From Bradyrhizobium quebecense (GTDB taxonomy: Bacteria; Pseudomonadota; Alphaproteobacteria; Rhizobiales; Xanthobacteraceae), in assembly GCF_013373795.3 (NCBI RefSeq), contig NZ_CP088022.1, forward strand, positions 5,952,001 to 6,016,000: a DNA stretch of 64,000 nt, in the 5' to 3' direction. The translations under genes were made by a program, and so were the position numbers. Below are positions 1-8,244 of this stretch, one piece after another. The notes below the pieces were generated by a model. That model made no database searches. It saw only the letters and a program-made list of their open reading frames with translations, and was not told where the DNA came from. Each line of letters opens with the position of its first letter. The first letter of the stretch is position 1.

Positions 1-306
1 CCGTCGACCGCCGACCGTGCGGCCGCACGCCGCATCGCCGACAGCGCGTTCCGCGAAGTCTACGTCGCCACGCCCGCCGAGGTCTGCGAGACCCGCGACC
101 CCAAGGGCCATTACGCCAAGGCGCGCTCCGGCGGATTGCCGTCCTTTACTGGCATCACCAACGACTACCAGCCGCCGACCGGCAACGAACTGACCATCGA
201 CACCTCGAACCGCTCGGTCAGCGATGCCACCGACGCGATCGAGCGGATGCTGGCCACGACCGGCATCCTGTTCGACGAACTGACCGACCTCGCGGCGAAT
301 ATTTAG
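1..306 (+). CDS. cysC: Adenylyl-sulfate kinase, C-terminal part (5' end outside window)
   Basis: The frame is open from base 1 to a TAG at 304-306, giving the last 101 residues of a larger protein. The segments [18 protein letters not shown] and [13 protein letters not shown] match the C-terminal half of APS kinase, which phosphorylates adenylyl sulfate to PAPS using ATP in sulfate activation. The P-loop and the APS-binding N-terminus lie outside the window, so I cannot tell a stand-alone CysC from the kinase half of a fused CysNC/NodQ-type protein. The next gene starts about 145 bases downstream on the same strand. Confidence 0.85.
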   Translation, partial: PSTADRAAARRIADSAFREVYVATPAEVCETRDPKGHYAKARSGGLPSFTGITNDYQPPTGNELTIDTSNRSVSDATDAIERMLATTGILFDELTDLAANI

Positions 307-451
307 GCGGCGCGGCCTCCTCGTCTGGAGGGCCTTCTCAGAGCCGTGGCTTTAGGGCAAAAAGGGCCGTGAACGCCGCCCTTGGCGCGTTTTTTGCTGA
401 TTTCTTGCGAAAGCAGCCCCTAAACGCCCCATTTCTTTGAGAAAGCCCATC

Positions 452-2614
452 ATGACTCGTGTCGATGCCCATGGATTGAAGATCGCCCCTGTCCTGTTCG
501 ATTTCATCGCCAAGGAGGCGACGCCGAAAACCGGGATCGCGCCTGACGCGTTCTGGGCAGGACTCGCCGCCATCATCCAGAAGCTCGGCCCGAAGAACCG
601 CGAACTGCTCGCGGTCCGCGACGCGCTGCAGGCCAAGATCGACGACTGGCATCGCGCCAACAAGGGCAAGCCGTTCGACATCAACGCCTACACCGCGTTC
701 CTCAAGGACATCGGCTATCTGCTGCCCGAGCCCGCGACCCACAAGGTCGAGACATCAAATGTCGACGAGGAAATCGGCAAGATCTGCGGCCCGCAGCTCG
801 TGGTGCCGCTCACCAACGCCCGCTACGCGCTGAACGCCGCCAACGCGCGCTGGGGTTCGCTGTACGACGCCTTTTACGGCACCGACGCGATCCCGCATGA
901 TCCGAGCGAGGCTGGCCGTGGCTACAACAAGGCCCGCGGCGACAAGGTGATCGCGAAGGCGAAGGCGTTCCTCGACGCCGCTGTGCCGCTCGCGACCGGA
1001 AGCCACACTGACGTGACCTCCTACGGCGTGATCGCGGGCCAGCTGTCGGTCAAGCTGAAGAGCGGCAATTCGACCGCGCTGAAGAACGGCGCCCAGTTCG
1101 CCGGCTATCTGGGCGACGCCGCCCAGCCTTCCGCGATCCTGCTCGTCAACAACGGCATGCATGTCGAGGTCAAGATCGACCGCAGCAACATCATCGGCAA
1201 GGACGATCCGGCCGGCGTCGCCGACATGATCCTGGAGTCGGCGGTCTCGACCATTCTCGACATGGAAGACTCGGTCGCCGCCGTCGACGCCGAGGACAAG
1301 GTGCTGGTCTATCGCAACACGCTCGGCCTGATGAACGGCACGCTGTCGGCCGATTTCGAGAAGGGCGGCAAGACGCTGACGCGTTCGCTCAATGCCGACC
1401 GCGTCTACAAGAAGCCCGACGGCGGCGAGCTGAAGCTGCACGGCCGCAGCCTGCTCCTGATGCGCAATGTCGGCCACCACATGTTCACCGACGCGGTGCT
1501 CGACGCCAAGGGCGAGGAGATTCCCGAAGGCCTGCTGGACGCCGCGGTCGCCGGCCTGCTCGCGATCCACGACCTCAAGGGCAATTCGAAGGTCAGGAAC
1601 AGCCGCACCGGCTCGGCCTATATCGTCAAGCCGAAGATGCACGGCCCCGACGAGGTGACGCTGACCTGCGACCTGTTCGCCGAGGTCGAGAAGATGCTCT
1701 CGCTGCCCGAGAACACGCTGAAGGTCGGCATCATGGACGAGGAGCGCCGCACCACGGTCAACCTCAAGGCCTGCATCCAGCGCGCCTCCAAGCGCATCAT
1801 GTTCATCAACACCGGCTTCCTCGACCGCACCGGCGACGAGATCCACACCTCGATGGAAGCGGGTCCGATGATCCGCAAGAACGACATGAAGGCGCAGCCG
1901 TGGATCAAGGCCTATGAGGACTGGAACGTCGACAACGGCCTGATCGACGGCCTGCCCGGCCATGCCCAGATCGGCAAGGGCATGTGGGCGGCGCCCGACA
2001 AGATGGCCGACATGCTGGCGCAGAAGATCGGCCACCCGCAGGCCGGCGCCACCACCGCCTGGGTGCCGTCGCCGACCGCGGCCACGCTGCACGCCCTGCA
2101 CTATCACCAGGTCAACGTGATCGCCCGGCAACAGGAGCTCGCCAAGGGCGGGCCGCGTGCAAAACTCTCCGACATCCTCACCATTCCGGTGTCGCAGTCG
2201 AACTGGGCGCCCGATGACGTGAAGCAGGAGATCGACAACAACTGCCAGGGCATCCTCGGCTACGTCGTGCGCTGGATCGACCAGGGCGTCGGCTGCTCCA
2301 AGGTGCCCGACATCCACGATGTCGGCCTGATGGAAGACCGCGCGACGCTGCGCATCTCGAGCCAGCATCTGGCGAACTGGCTGCATCAGGGCGTCATCAC
2401 CAGGGATCAGGTAATGGAGTCGCTGAAGCGCATGGCCGTCGTCGTCGACAAGCAGAATGCCGGCGATCCCCTGTACAAGCCGATGGCGCCGGCGTTCGAC
2501 GGCGTGGCCTTCAAGGCGGCCTGCGACCTCGTGTTCGAAGGACGCACGCAGCCGAACGGCTACACCGAATACATCCTCACCGCGCGCCGCCGCGAGGCCA
2601 AGGCCGCGGGCTGA
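452..2614 (+). CDS. glcB: Malate synthase G
   Basis: This 720-residue protein has the usual length of malate synthase G, which condenses glyoxylate with acetyl-CoA to malate in the glyoxylate shunt in the cytoplasm. Recognisable features are the acidic segment [12 protein letters not shown], the [11 protein letters not shown] block, the GIMDEERRT strand that carries catalytic and Mg-binding acidic residues in this family, and ETNL-like C-terminal helices. I chose ATG 452 ([13 protein letters not shown]). An in-frame TTG at 437 would add five residues and has no better ribosome site. The gene stands alone and is followed by a strong intrinsic terminator. Confidence 0.95.
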   Translation: MTRVDAHGLKIAPVLFDFIAKEATPKTGIAPDAFWAGLAAIIQKLGPKNRELLAVRDALQAKIDDWHRANKGKPFDINAYTAFLKDIGYLLPEPATHKVETSNVDEEIGKICGPQLVVPLTNARYALNAANARWGSLYDAFYGTDAIPHDPSEAGRGYNKARGDKVIAKAKAFLDAAVPLATGSHTDVTSYGVIAGQLSVKLKSGNSTALKNGAQFAGYLGDAAQPSAILLVNNGMHVEVKIDRSNIIGKDDPAGVADMILESAVSTILDMEDSVAAVDAEDKVLVYRNTLGLMNGTLSADFEKGGKTLTRSLNADRVYKKPDGGELKLHGRSLLLMRNVGHHMFTDAVLDAKGEEIPEGLLDAAVAGLLAIHDLKGNSKVRNSRTGSAYIVKPKMHGPDEVTLTCDLFAEVEKMLSLPENTLKVGIMDEERRTTVNLKACIQRASKRIMFINTGFLDRTGDEIHTSMEAGPMIRKNDMKAQPWIKAYEDWNVDNGLIDGLPGHAQIGKGMWAAPDKMADMLAQKIGHPQAGATTAWVPSPTAATLHALHYHQVNVIARQQELAKGGPRAKLSDILTIPVSQSNWAPDDVKQEIDNNCQGILGYVVRWIDQGVGCSKVPDIHDVGLMEDRATLRISSQHLANWLHQGVITRDQVMESLKRMAVVVDKQNAGDPLYKPMAPAFDGVAFKAACDLVFEGRTQPNGYTEYILTARRREAKAAG

Positions 2615-2640
2615 TCCCCGAGCGATCGCAACCACAAGCA

Positions 2641-2670
2641 AAAGCCCCGGCGATAAGCCGGGGCTTTTTT
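2641..2670 (+). terminator. Rho-independent terminator of glcB
   Basis: An 11-bp perfect stem (AAAGCCCCGGC with GCCGGGGCTTT) around a short GATAA-type loop is followed directly by a run of T, 26 bases after the malate synthase stop. Confidence 0.92.
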
Positions 2671-2860
2671 GTTGGCGCCGCAGGTGGCGCTAGAGGAGCC
2701 GGATGCGATAGCCTGCCGTCGCAGGGGCGCACAGCCAAAATATCGAAAACAACCCCATGCAAAGTAGCCGGCGGCGGCTGGCGGATACGGCAACTTGACT
2801 CGTCGGGCAAATCAGCGATATTCTTCTATTATTCAGAAATCCTGCGGACGCCCCTCGCAG

Positions 2861-2966
2861 CGTCATCACCCGCGCATGCGGGTGATCCAGTATTCCAGAG
2901 ACGTCTGTGCTTGAATCGAGGAGCCGCAGCGTACTGGATCGCCCGGTCGAGCCGGGCGATGACAGC
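2861..2966. repeat. Palindromic intergenic repeat, family A copy 1
   Basis: About 106 bp with hairpins at both ends (CACCCGCGCATGCGGGTG and CGCCCGGTCGAGCCGGGCG) and the inner words ATCCAGTATTCCAGAGACG and GTACTGGATCG. The reverse complement aligns with the element at 7354-7498, which has the same inner words in the same order. It occupies most of the 450-base non-coding stretch after the glcB terminator; nothing else is recognisable between 2671 and 2860. Confidence 0.85.
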
Positions 2967-3029
2967 GGTGGACGAGGATATGCGCCTTGTTTCGCGGCTG
3001 AACTGTAGACCCTCATGGTGCTGCATCGA

Positions 3030-3117
3030 CGTCGTTGCGAGGAGTGAAGCGACGAAGCAATCCATTGCTCCACTCGCGCGGTGAGATGGATTGCTTCGCT
3101 TCACTCGCAATGACGAA
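3030..3117. repeat. Long imperfect palindrome, family B
   Basis: The left arm CGTCGTTGCGAGGAGTGAAG and the right arm CTTCACTCGCAATGACG are inverted copies flanking a second inverted pair (GAAGCAATCCA / TGGATTGCTTC). The element ends two bases before the stop codon of the small minus-strand membrane protein gene at 3119-3274, so it would fold at the 3' end of that transcript. Confidence 0.85.
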
Positions 3118-3118
3118 G

Positions 3119-3274
3119 CTAGAACACCGCCAAATACTTCAGCAGCGAGACGATGCCGATGATGATGACGACGACGCGCGCGATCTGCTTGGCGCGGCCG
3201 TCGAGCGGCAGCATGTTGATGAGATAAAGAACCAGAATAACGACAAGGAAAGTGACGAGTACGCCGACGAGCAT
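3119..3274 (-). CDS. Small two-helix membrane protein, Thivi_2564-like
   Basis: A 51-residue ORF starting MLVGVLVTFLVVILVLYLIN. It has two hydrophobic helices (about residues 2-20 and 33-49) joined by a short polar loop with the words MLPLDGRAKQ and ending LLKYLAVF. This layout resembles the small Thivi_2564-family inner membrane proteins; their function is not known to me. The ATG is preceded by CAGGGGG at ribosome-site spacing. A perfect EcfG-type promoter lies 48 bases upstream, so it is probably a general stress response gene. It is short enough to be missed by default gene callers. Confidence 0.8.
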   Translation of the reverse strand: MLVGVLVTFLVVILVLYLINMLPLDGRAKQIARVVVIIIGIVSLLKYLAVF

Positions 3275-3321
3275 GCGGGGCCCCCTGATGGCATCGGTGA
3301 ATGTGCTGTTCGCCCGTTGCT

Positions 3322-3346
3322 AACGTGCGAGCGCAAGGCCGGTTCC
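3322..3346 (-). promoter_or_regulatory. EcfG-type (general stress sigma) promoter
   Basis: On the minus strand this reads GGAAC, 16 bases, CGTT, a full match to the alphaproteobacterial EcfG consensus. The -10 is 48 bases upstream of the start codon of the 51-residue membrane protein gene. Confidence 0.8.
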
Positions 3347-3389
3347 AGCGAACGGAACCGAAAGTGGCCGACCTCTCGCATGAGCGACG

Positions 3390-4019
3390 CTACTCGCGCG
3401 CAAGCACCGGCGCGCGCTGATACTTGGCGCGGATGCGATCCGGCGCCGGCGTGAAGCTGAGAGATGCCCCGCGGCGGTCCGGGCGGCCGACCGACATCAG
3501 CCCGTCCTTGCCGGCGACGATGTCGCCCTTGCGCAAGGTCGGATCGTCCTCGATCTTCACCGCGGCGAGCCCGACAGTGTCCTTGCCGTTGCAGGTGCAG
3601 CCCGAGACGATCTCGTCGCGATAGCGGAATGCGTTCGGCAGTTCGGAATACGGCTTTCCGTCTTCGGTCGCGGCGTTGTCGATATTGCCGCCATAGACCA
3701 CTTCGGTCGCGCTCGCCGGGCAGAAGCTGTTGCAGCTCTCAGCCTTGCTCTGGCTGCCGGTCGCAGCCAGCGGGAAATAGCGGCCGTCGCAGGTGCGCAC
3801 GCAATAGGCCTGGCCGACATCATAGCGCGCGCGCCGCTCGGCCCGCGGCACAGGCGCCGGGCCGTCATCGAACGGCATCCGGATCACCGGCGGACGGCCC
3901 TGCATGAAGCCGCCAAACAGTTGCGAGAAGAAATCCTGGGCTTGTGCCGCGGACGCAAGCGACAGGCCTAGCACCGCCGCCGTCCCGAACGTCCATCGCC
4001 TGACGTGCCGCTTCACCAT
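3390..4019 (-). CDS. Exported DUF2865-type protein
   Basis: A 209-residue protein with a clear Sec signal peptide (KRHVRRW basic region, then a hydrophobic stretch ending ASAAQA, cleavage near residue 27). The mature part carries paired cysteines in the words YCVRTCDGRYFP, ESCNSFCPA and GCTCNGKD, the pattern of proteins annotated DUF2865 in Bradyrhizobiaceae. These cysteines probably form disulfides in the periplasm; no catalytic function is evident. It is transcribed away from the repeat at 4045-4148 and from the L,D-transpeptidase gene, 125 bases upstream on the same strand. No EcfG-type promoter was seen directly ahead of it, so it may be read through from upstream. Confidence 0.75.
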   Translation of the reverse strand: MVKRHVRRWTFGTAAVLGLSLASAAQAQDFFSQLFGGFMQGRPPVIRMPFDDGPAPVPRAERRARYDVGQAYCVRTCDGRYFPLAATGSQSKAESCNSFCPASATEVVYGGNIDNAATEDGKPYSELPNAFRYRDEIVSGCTCNGKDTVGLAAVKIEDDPTLRKGDIVAGKDGLMSVGRPDRRGASLSFTPAPDRIRAKYQRAPVLARE

Positions 4020-4044
4020 TACCGACCCTCAGTCCAATGCCGAT

Positions 4045-4148
4045 CCCTAGAGCCCCGTTCCGATTGAATCGGAACGCGGCTCCAGATTCTTGTTCTGACG
4101 CGTTTTCTTCACGCGAACCGGTATCCACTTCGCTCGAAAACGCTCTAG
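4045..4148. repeat. CTAGAGC-ended palindromic repeat, family C copy 1
   Basis: About 102 bp bounded by inverted CTAGAGC / GCTCTAG ends. It has an inner hairpin GTTCCGATTGAATCGGAAC and the characteristic words GACGCGTTTTCTTCACGCG and CCACTTCGCTCGAAAACGC. Further copies lie at 10561, 14500, 29231 (partial) and 42445 (partial), all in the same orientation. The TAG at its right end (4145-4147, minus strand) is the stop codon of the L,D-transpeptidase gene. Confidence 0.9.
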
Positions 4149-4987
4149 TACAACGAGGAAGTCGCCGGGATGTTCAACGCCTGACGGCCGGAAGGCAGCG
4201 TCATCACCGCGGGGCGCGGCTGCATCGGCACCGGCCGGACCGAGATCTGCGTCGCGGTCGGGCCGAACTCGCGGGCTGCGATATGCGGTCCGCTCTTCGG
4301 CAGCACCACGACCCTGGTGCCGACATTGACCCGGTTGAACAGGTCGGTGACGTCCTCATTGGTCAGGCGGATGCAGCCCGACGAGACGAACTTGCCGATC
4401 GTCGATGGATCGTTGGTGCCGTGGATGCGGTACTCGCTGGAGCCGAGATACAGCGCGCGGGCACCGAGCGGATTGCCGGGGCCGCCGGCCATGAAGCGCG
4501 GCAGATAGGGCTGGCGCTTGATCATCTCGGCCGGCGGATGCCAGTCCGGCCATTCCGCCTTGTTGCTGATGGTCTGCACCCCGGCCCAGGTGAAGCCTTC
4601 GCGGCCGACGCCGACGCCGTAGCGGATCGCGCGGCCTCCGCCGAGCACGTAATAGAGCGCGGTATTGCCGGTATCGATAATGATGGTGCCGGGCGCCTCA
4701 AACGTGTTGAGCGCGACGGTGGTGCGGCGCAGCCGCTCCGGCAGTGCGCCGTCCTCGGTGGCCGCGGTCGAGGGATCGGTCATCACCTCGTCGGAGGGGA
4801 ATCCGCCCGGCTGCGTCGACGCATAGCCGAGCGCGGACGAGCGGACCTGAGAGCTGACTTGCGCGCTGGCCGAGGTGGCGACAACGAACGGCGTCACGAG
4901 CAGGACGCTGGCGAAGGCAAAAGTGCGGACATGAGTGCGCGCGGCGCGCGACGCAAGCCGGCGGCTGGAGAGAGACTGCTGTGTCAT
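4145..4987 (-). CDS. Exported L,D-transpeptidase (YkuD domain)
   Basis: A 280-residue protein with an N-terminal signal peptide (basic RRLASRAARTH, hydrophobic core, cleavage near SASAQ). The YkuD catalytic signature is present as HGTNDPSTIG followed by SSGCIRLTNEDV, giving the His and the nucleophilic Cys. Such enzymes make 3-3 peptidoglycan crosslinks or attach proteins to peptidoglycan in the periplasm. I chose ATG 4987: an in-frame GTG/ATG further up at 5050 lies upstream of the -10 element of the EcfG-type promoter at 5036-5061 and would not be transcribed from it. The stop codon is inside the family C repeat. The gene is divergent from the AI-2E-type transporter, and both have EcfG-type promoters. 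Confidence 0.9.
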   Translation of the reverse strand: MTQQSLSSRRLASRAARTHVRTFAFASVLLVTPFVVATSASAQVSSQVRSSALGYASTQPGGFPSDEVMTDPSTAATEDGALPERLRRTTVALNTFEAPGTIIIDTGNTALYYVLGGGRAIRYGVGVGREGFTWAGVQTISNKAEWPDWHPPAEMIKRQPYLPRFMAGGPGNPLGARALYLGSSEYRIHGTNDPSTIGKFVSSGCIRLTNEDVTDLFNRVNVGTRVVVLPKSGPHIAAREFGPTATQISVRPVPMQPRPAVMTLPSGRQALNIPATSSLY

Positions 4988-5035
4988 GTGCTGCCCCTGG
5001 ACGGGATGCGCATCATGGTGATGCGATGACCACCC

Positions 5036-5061
5036 AACGCGCGTAACCATCAGACAGTTCC
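5036..5061 (-). promoter_or_regulatory. EcfG-type promoter ahead of the L,D-transpeptidase
   Basis: Minus strand GGAAC, 17 bases, CGTT; the -10 lies about 49 bases upstream of ATG 4987. The 17-base spacing is one longer than in most sites here but is accepted by this sigma factor family. Confidence 0.72.
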
Positions 5062-5119
5062 GCTGCGAATCGTCGCAAAGTCGCGATTGTCAACCCGCCA
5101 TCTCTCACGAGCGTGCGAT

Positions 5120-5145
5120 GGAACCTTTGCCGGGACAAGGCCGTT
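5120..5145 (+). promoter_or_regulatory. EcfG-type promoter ahead of the AI-2E-type transporter
   Basis: Plus strand GGAAC, 17 bases, CGTT, with the -10 about 53 bases upstream of the proposed GTG 5198. It is divergent from the promoter at 5036-5061, so one intergenic region drives two envelope genes. Confidence 0.72.
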
Positions 5146-5197
5146 GTCGTGCGCAATTTGACACGAAATTCATTTGTCCCCATTCGGGAGGAGTCTG

Positions 5198-6310
5198 GTG
5201 CGCGCCTTTCCGGGTGAACGTATGCTTGGCAATCCGACCGAAGGCACGCCCCTCCCCGACAGCACAGCCGAAACGCCGCCGATTGTCAGCCGCGCCGAGG
5301 CCGTCGCCTTCGCGCTGGTCGCACTGCTGGTGATCGTCATCGTCGGGGTGCTCTATCTCGCACGGGCCTTCTTCCTTCCGATCACCATGGCCTTCATCGT
5401 CGGCACCATGCTGTCGCCGGCGGCGAGCCTGCTCGAGCGCTACCGGATCCCGCGCGCGCTCGGCGCAGTGCTGATCGTGATCGCGGTCGGCGCCGCCGTC
5501 AGCTTCATGGTCGGACTGATCGCCTCGCCTGTCATGGACTGGAGCTCGCGGCTGCCCGAGCTCGGCGCGATCCTCAGGGAGAAGTTGCATGTGTTCGACC
5601 GGCCGCTCGCGCTGTGGCAGGAGCTGCAGAGCATGGTCGGCGGCCCCGACACGCTCGCCAATCTCCAGCTGCCGAAATTCGAATGGGTGCAGCCGACGCT
5701 GGAATTCGTGTCGCCGACCTTCGCCGAATTCCTGCTGTTCATCGCCACCCTGATACTGTTCATCGCGAGCTGGAAGGATCTGCGCCGCGGGCTGGTGATG
5801 ACCTTCAGCGACCGCGCTGCACGATTGCGCACGCTGCGTATCCTCAACGAGGTCGAGACCAATCTCGGCAATTATCTGCTGACGGTGACGATGATCAATG
5901 TCGGCATCGGCATCGTCACCGGTGCGATCTGCGCGGCGACGGGAATGCCGAACCCGGCGGGGCTCGGCGCGCTCGCCGCGACGCTGAACTTCATTCCGAT
6001 CATCGGGCCGGTCGCGATGTTCGTGGTGCTGGTTGTGGTCGGCATCATCTCCTCGCCGACCATCGGCGCGGGGCTGCTCGCGCCGGCATGTTTTGCCGTC
6101 GTGACCTTCATGGAAGGGCATTTCGTGACGCCGACGATCGTCGGCCGCAGGCTGTCCCTGAATGCACTCGCGGTCTTCCTCGCGCTCGCGTTCTGGACCT
6201 GGCTGTGGGGCCCGATGGGCGCCTTCCTGTCGTCGCCGCTGCTGATCGTGGCATTGATCGTCAAGGAGCATTTGATGCCGGTCAATTCGCCGCAGCTGCC
6301 CGAGGACTAA
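5198..6310 (+). CDS. AI-2E family membrane transporter
   Basis: A protein of about 370 residues with N-terminal helices (about residues 33-90), a central soluble segment with EWVQPTLEFV and amphipathic helices, and a C-terminal helix bundle containing NFIPIIGP, MEGHFVTPTIVGRRL and LNALAVFLALAFWTWLWGP. These are hallmarks of the AI-2E (PerM/YdiK) family, whose substrates are mostly unknown. GTG 5198 is preceded by GGGAGGAG at five-base spacing, which favours it over ATG 5222. The EcfG-type promoter upstream suggests stress induction. Confidence 0.85.
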   Translation: MRAFPGERMLGNPTEGTPLPDSTAETPPIVSRAEAVAFALVALLVIVIVGVLYLARAFFLPITMAFIVGTMLSPAASLLERYRIPRALGAVLIVIAVGAAVSFMVGLIASPVMDWSSRLPELGAILREKLHVFDRPLALWQELQSMVGGPDTLANLQLPKFEWVQPTLEFVSPTFAEFLLFIATLILFIASWKDLRRGLVMTFSDRAARLRTLRILNEVETNLGNYLLTVTMINVGIGIVTGAICAATGMPNPAGLGALAATLNFIPIIGPVAMFVVLVVVGIISSPTIGAGLLAPACFAVVTFMEGHFVTPTIVGRRLSLNALAVFLALAFWTWLWGPMGAFLSSPLLIVALIVKEHLMPVNSPQLPED

Positions 6311-6326
6311 CCTCGGTTTCGCATCT

Positions 6327-6351
6327 GGAACCTTGCGAGGTGCGAAGCGTT
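6327..6351 (+). promoter_or_regulatory. EcfG-type promoter ahead of the DUF883/YqjE pair
   Basis: GGAAC, 16 bases, CGTT on the plus strand, with the -10 ending 36 bases upstream of ATG 6387. It starts 17 bases after the transporter stop codon, so the small genes have their own promoter. Confidence 0.82.
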
Positions 6352-6386
6352 TTTCTCCGAACACGCACGTTCTCCGGGAGCCTTCG

Positions 6387-6758
6387 ATGTCGAGCACGGA
6401 CAGCGCATTTGGGATCAGGAACATGACGGACAAAGCGACCTACGAACGCCTCGAAAAGGATGTTACTGCCGTGAAGAACGATATCGCTGCCCTCACCGAA
6501 CAGATCACCGACGCGCTCAACTCGTTTGCCAACAATGCAGGTAAGCAGGCCCGCAGCCGCTACAAGGATGTGCGCGCCAACGCGGAAGCGACGCTCGACG
6601 ACATGTCGGAGCGCGGCAGCGCGATGATGGGCGCGGCGCAGGATGCCGCCTCCTCGATCGAGGAATCGCTGGAAGAGGTGATCACGCAGCGGCCGCTGGC
6701 GACCGTCGGCCTTGCGCTCGGCCTCGGCTTTTTGATCGGCGTCACCTGGCGGCGCTAG
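6387..6758 (+). CDS. DUF883 (ElaB/YqjD-like) membrane-anchored protein
   Basis: A 123-residue protein. Residues 15-95 are predicted to be a long charged amphipathic helix (LEKDVTAVKNDIAALTEQI, then SRYKDVRANAEATLDDMSER). The C-terminus is a glycine-rich membrane helix with the family ending LGFLIGVTWRR. ElaB/YqjD relatives are inner membrane proteins, reported to bind ribosomes, and are made under stress or in stationary phase. ATG 6387 has CGGGAG upstream; ATG 6423 (MTDKATYERL) is an alternative. The EcfG-type promoter directly upstream fits stress control. The next gene, a YqjE-like protein, follows on the same strand as in other bacteria. Confidence 0.88.
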   Translation: MSSTDSAFGIRNMTDKATYERLEKDVTAVKNDIAALTEQITDALNSFANNAGKQARSRYKDVRANAEATLDDMSERGSAMMGAAQDAASSIEESLEEVITQRPLATVGLALGLGFLIGVTWRR

Positions 6759-6876
6759 GTCATGCGCAAACCACCGTTCTGGACGCGATGGCGGCGCTGG
6801 CGCGCCGCCGCCTCGTTTGTCGATGCGCCTTTCAAGGCAAGGTTCAAAGCAAAATTTTTCAGGGCAAGGCTGGTCA

Positions 6877-7326
6877 ATGCTTCAGCGGCTGATCGATGAC
6901 GTCAAGCAATCCACCGGCAGCGCGCTGCGGCTGACCTCGCTCGCGGCCGCCGCCGCGATCGCGCTGTTCATCACCATCGCCTTCCTGTGCGCGGCCGCCT
7001 TCGTCTATGTGCTGCAGCACTACGGTCCGGTGGAGGCGTGCCTGTCCGGCGCCGCGGTGTTCCTCGTCGTCACGCTGATCGCCATTGCCGTTTACATGGC
7101 GCGCAAGCGGGAGATGCGCCTCCGCGCGGAGAAAGCGGCCAAGGCCGCGAAATCGGCCGCGGCGACAATGCTCGCCGACCCCGCACTGATCGCCACCGGC
7201 CTGCAGATCGTGCGGGCCATCGGCGTGAAGCGGCTGATCCCGATCCTGGCGGTCGGCGGTCTCGCACTCGGCCTGATGGCAAGCCGCAGCGCCGCCGGCA
7301 GCAGCGAGCCGGACGAAGAGGAATAG
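6877..7326 (+). CDS. YqjE / phage-holin-like membrane protein
   Basis: A protein of about 149 residues with two central membrane helices (ALRLTSLAAAAAIALFITIA and a second around SGAAVFLVVTLIAIAVYMA), a basic Ala/Lys-rich helix (REMRLRAEKAAKAAKSAA) and a third hydrophobic stretch near the C-terminus (LIPILAVGGLALGLM). Its position after a DUF883 gene and its topology match YqjE-type proteins annotated as phage holin family III; no lysis function is implied. An in-frame ATG at 6817 would add 20 residues. I chose 6877 because it has AAGG upstream and starts just before the amphipathic helix. Confidence 0.72.
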   Translation: MLQRLIDDVKQSTGSALRLTSLAAAAAIALFITIAFLCAAAFVYVLQHYGPVEACLSGAAVFLVVTLIAIAVYMARKREMRLRAEKAAKAAKSAAATMLADPALIATGLQIVRAIGVKRLIPILAVGGLALGLMASRSAAGSSEPDEEE

Positions 7327-7353
7327 CCCTCCCGGTCCGCCACCAACAAGCGC

Positions 7354-7498
7354 TACTGTCATCGCCCGCCAGCGGGTCGCGCGAATGCGCGCCCGATGAC
7401 CGGCTCCGGCTGGCGATCCAGTACGCCGCGGCCCATCGGCCAACGACAACCGTCTCTGGAATACTGAATCGCCCGGACAAGCCGGGCGATGACACTGT
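7354..7498. repeat. Palindromic intergenic repeat, family A copy 2
   Basis: This is the inverted counterpart of 2861-2966: GATCCAGTACG, CGTCTCTGGAATACTG and the terminal hairpin CGCCCGGACAAGCCGGGCG followed by ATGACA are shared. It contains about 35 bases more than copy 1 near the left end. It sits between the YqjE-like gene and the converging gene at 7510-7902. Confidence 0.85.
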
Positions 7499-7509
7499 TC
7501 AAGGGGGGC

Positions 7510-7902
7510 TCAGGTCACGCAGCGGCCGGGCTGCAGCAGCTTGGCCACTTCGGTCAGGACACTGACCACGGGCTCGCAGGCCACCTTGCGGGTGTCGCCG
7601 GGGCGCGCACGCGCCGGCGCTGCGGGGTGATTGCGGGCCTCTTCCCGCGCCACGGGAACACGAACCAGGACGGACGTATCGGGAAGCCGATCGACCTTTA
7701 GCGCGACGGTCCGGCTCGGCAGGCCGGTCATCGGAACCGCGGCACGGTCGGTCTTGGCGGCGCGATTGACCGCGCTCTCCGGCGCCAATTGGGTGGTGAC
7801 CTGCTGTCCGCCAATGAGATCATGGCCGGACGCCAACTGGACCGCGCCAAGCGTCAATCCAGCCGCCAACGCAGCGAAAATTCCCTTTTGAATCTTTGAC
7901 AT
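7510..7902 (-). CDS. Small exported protein of unknown function
   Basis: A 130-residue protein with a signal peptide-like start (MSKIQKGIFAALAAGL, hydrophobic to about residue 24) and a mature part rich in Ala, Val and Pro. It ends VACEPVVSVLTEVAKLLQPG RCVT, with two cysteines near the C-terminus that could pair. I recognise no domain. ATG 7902 is preceded by GAGGGA. Upstream start codons to 7992 are less likely because they lack a ribosome site. A one-mismatch EcfG-like site (AGAAC, 17 bases, CGTT, 7951-7976) lies at the usual distance, so stress control is possible but weakly supported. Confidence 0.6.
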   Translation of the reverse strand: MSKIQKGIFAALAAGLTLGAVQLASGHDLIGGQQVTTQLAPESAVNRAAKTDRAAVPMTGLPSRTVALKVDRLPDTSVLVRVPVAREEARNHPAAPARARPGDTRKVACEPVVSVLTEVAKLLQPGRCVT

Positions 7903-8095
7903 GGTGATGTCCCTCGCCCCATGGAAATTCCCGTTGGCGATCACGGACACAACGCGAGCGAAACCTGTGGGGTTCTCGCGTCCGGCCATCACTTAACCGT
8001 GTACGAAAAAATTTTGATTCGCGCGGAACGAGTCCGGGGGTCTGCGAGTCATTGGAAGAGCCGGTTATTCCCCCTGCCCCATTGACCGGCGACGT

Positions 8096-8138
8096 AGGGC
8101 GCGACCGTGGTGATGCCGGTCGCGCCCTGCTCTTTTTT
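8096..8138 (+). terminator. Orphan intrinsic terminator (possible small RNA 3' end)
   Basis: An 11-bp perfect stem AGGGCGCGACC / GGTCGCGCCCT with an 11-base loop is followed by a TCTTTTTT tract on the plus strand. No plus-strand gene ends nearby: the closest, the YqjE-like gene, stops 770 bases upstream, beyond a repeat and an opposing gene. It could end a non-coding transcript starting in 7990-8090; I saw no convincing promoter there. Confidence 0.55.
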
Positions 8139-8244
8139 CGGCCGTCCCTCGAACGATGCGTCAGCCGGCCTGTCACTCAGCCGTCGCAATTGAAGCCCGA
8201 CGCTGAAGGAGCGGTCCTTCCGCCGAGCGAGAGGACTGTCTGCT

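Noticed and set aside
755..2641. Long antisense open frame across glcB
   Set aside because: It mirrors the GC-rich coding strand, has low-complexity Arg/Ala/Gly composition and no ribosome site. Similar mirror frames over the GGDEF/EAL gene (18067-20994) and the yej genes (59504-62221) were rejected for the same reason.
6762..6899. 45-codon Arg/Trp-rich ORF (MRKPPFWTRWRRWRAAASF) between DUF883 and YqjE genes
   Set aside because: It overlaps the YqjE start in another frame, contains an inverted GGCGCTGGCGCGCC sequence, and has no ribosome site.
7951..7976. EcfG-like site AGAAC-N17-CGTT ahead of the 130-residue exported protein
   Set aside because: One mismatch in the -35, so not listed as a promoter; it remains possible because the distance to the gene is typical.
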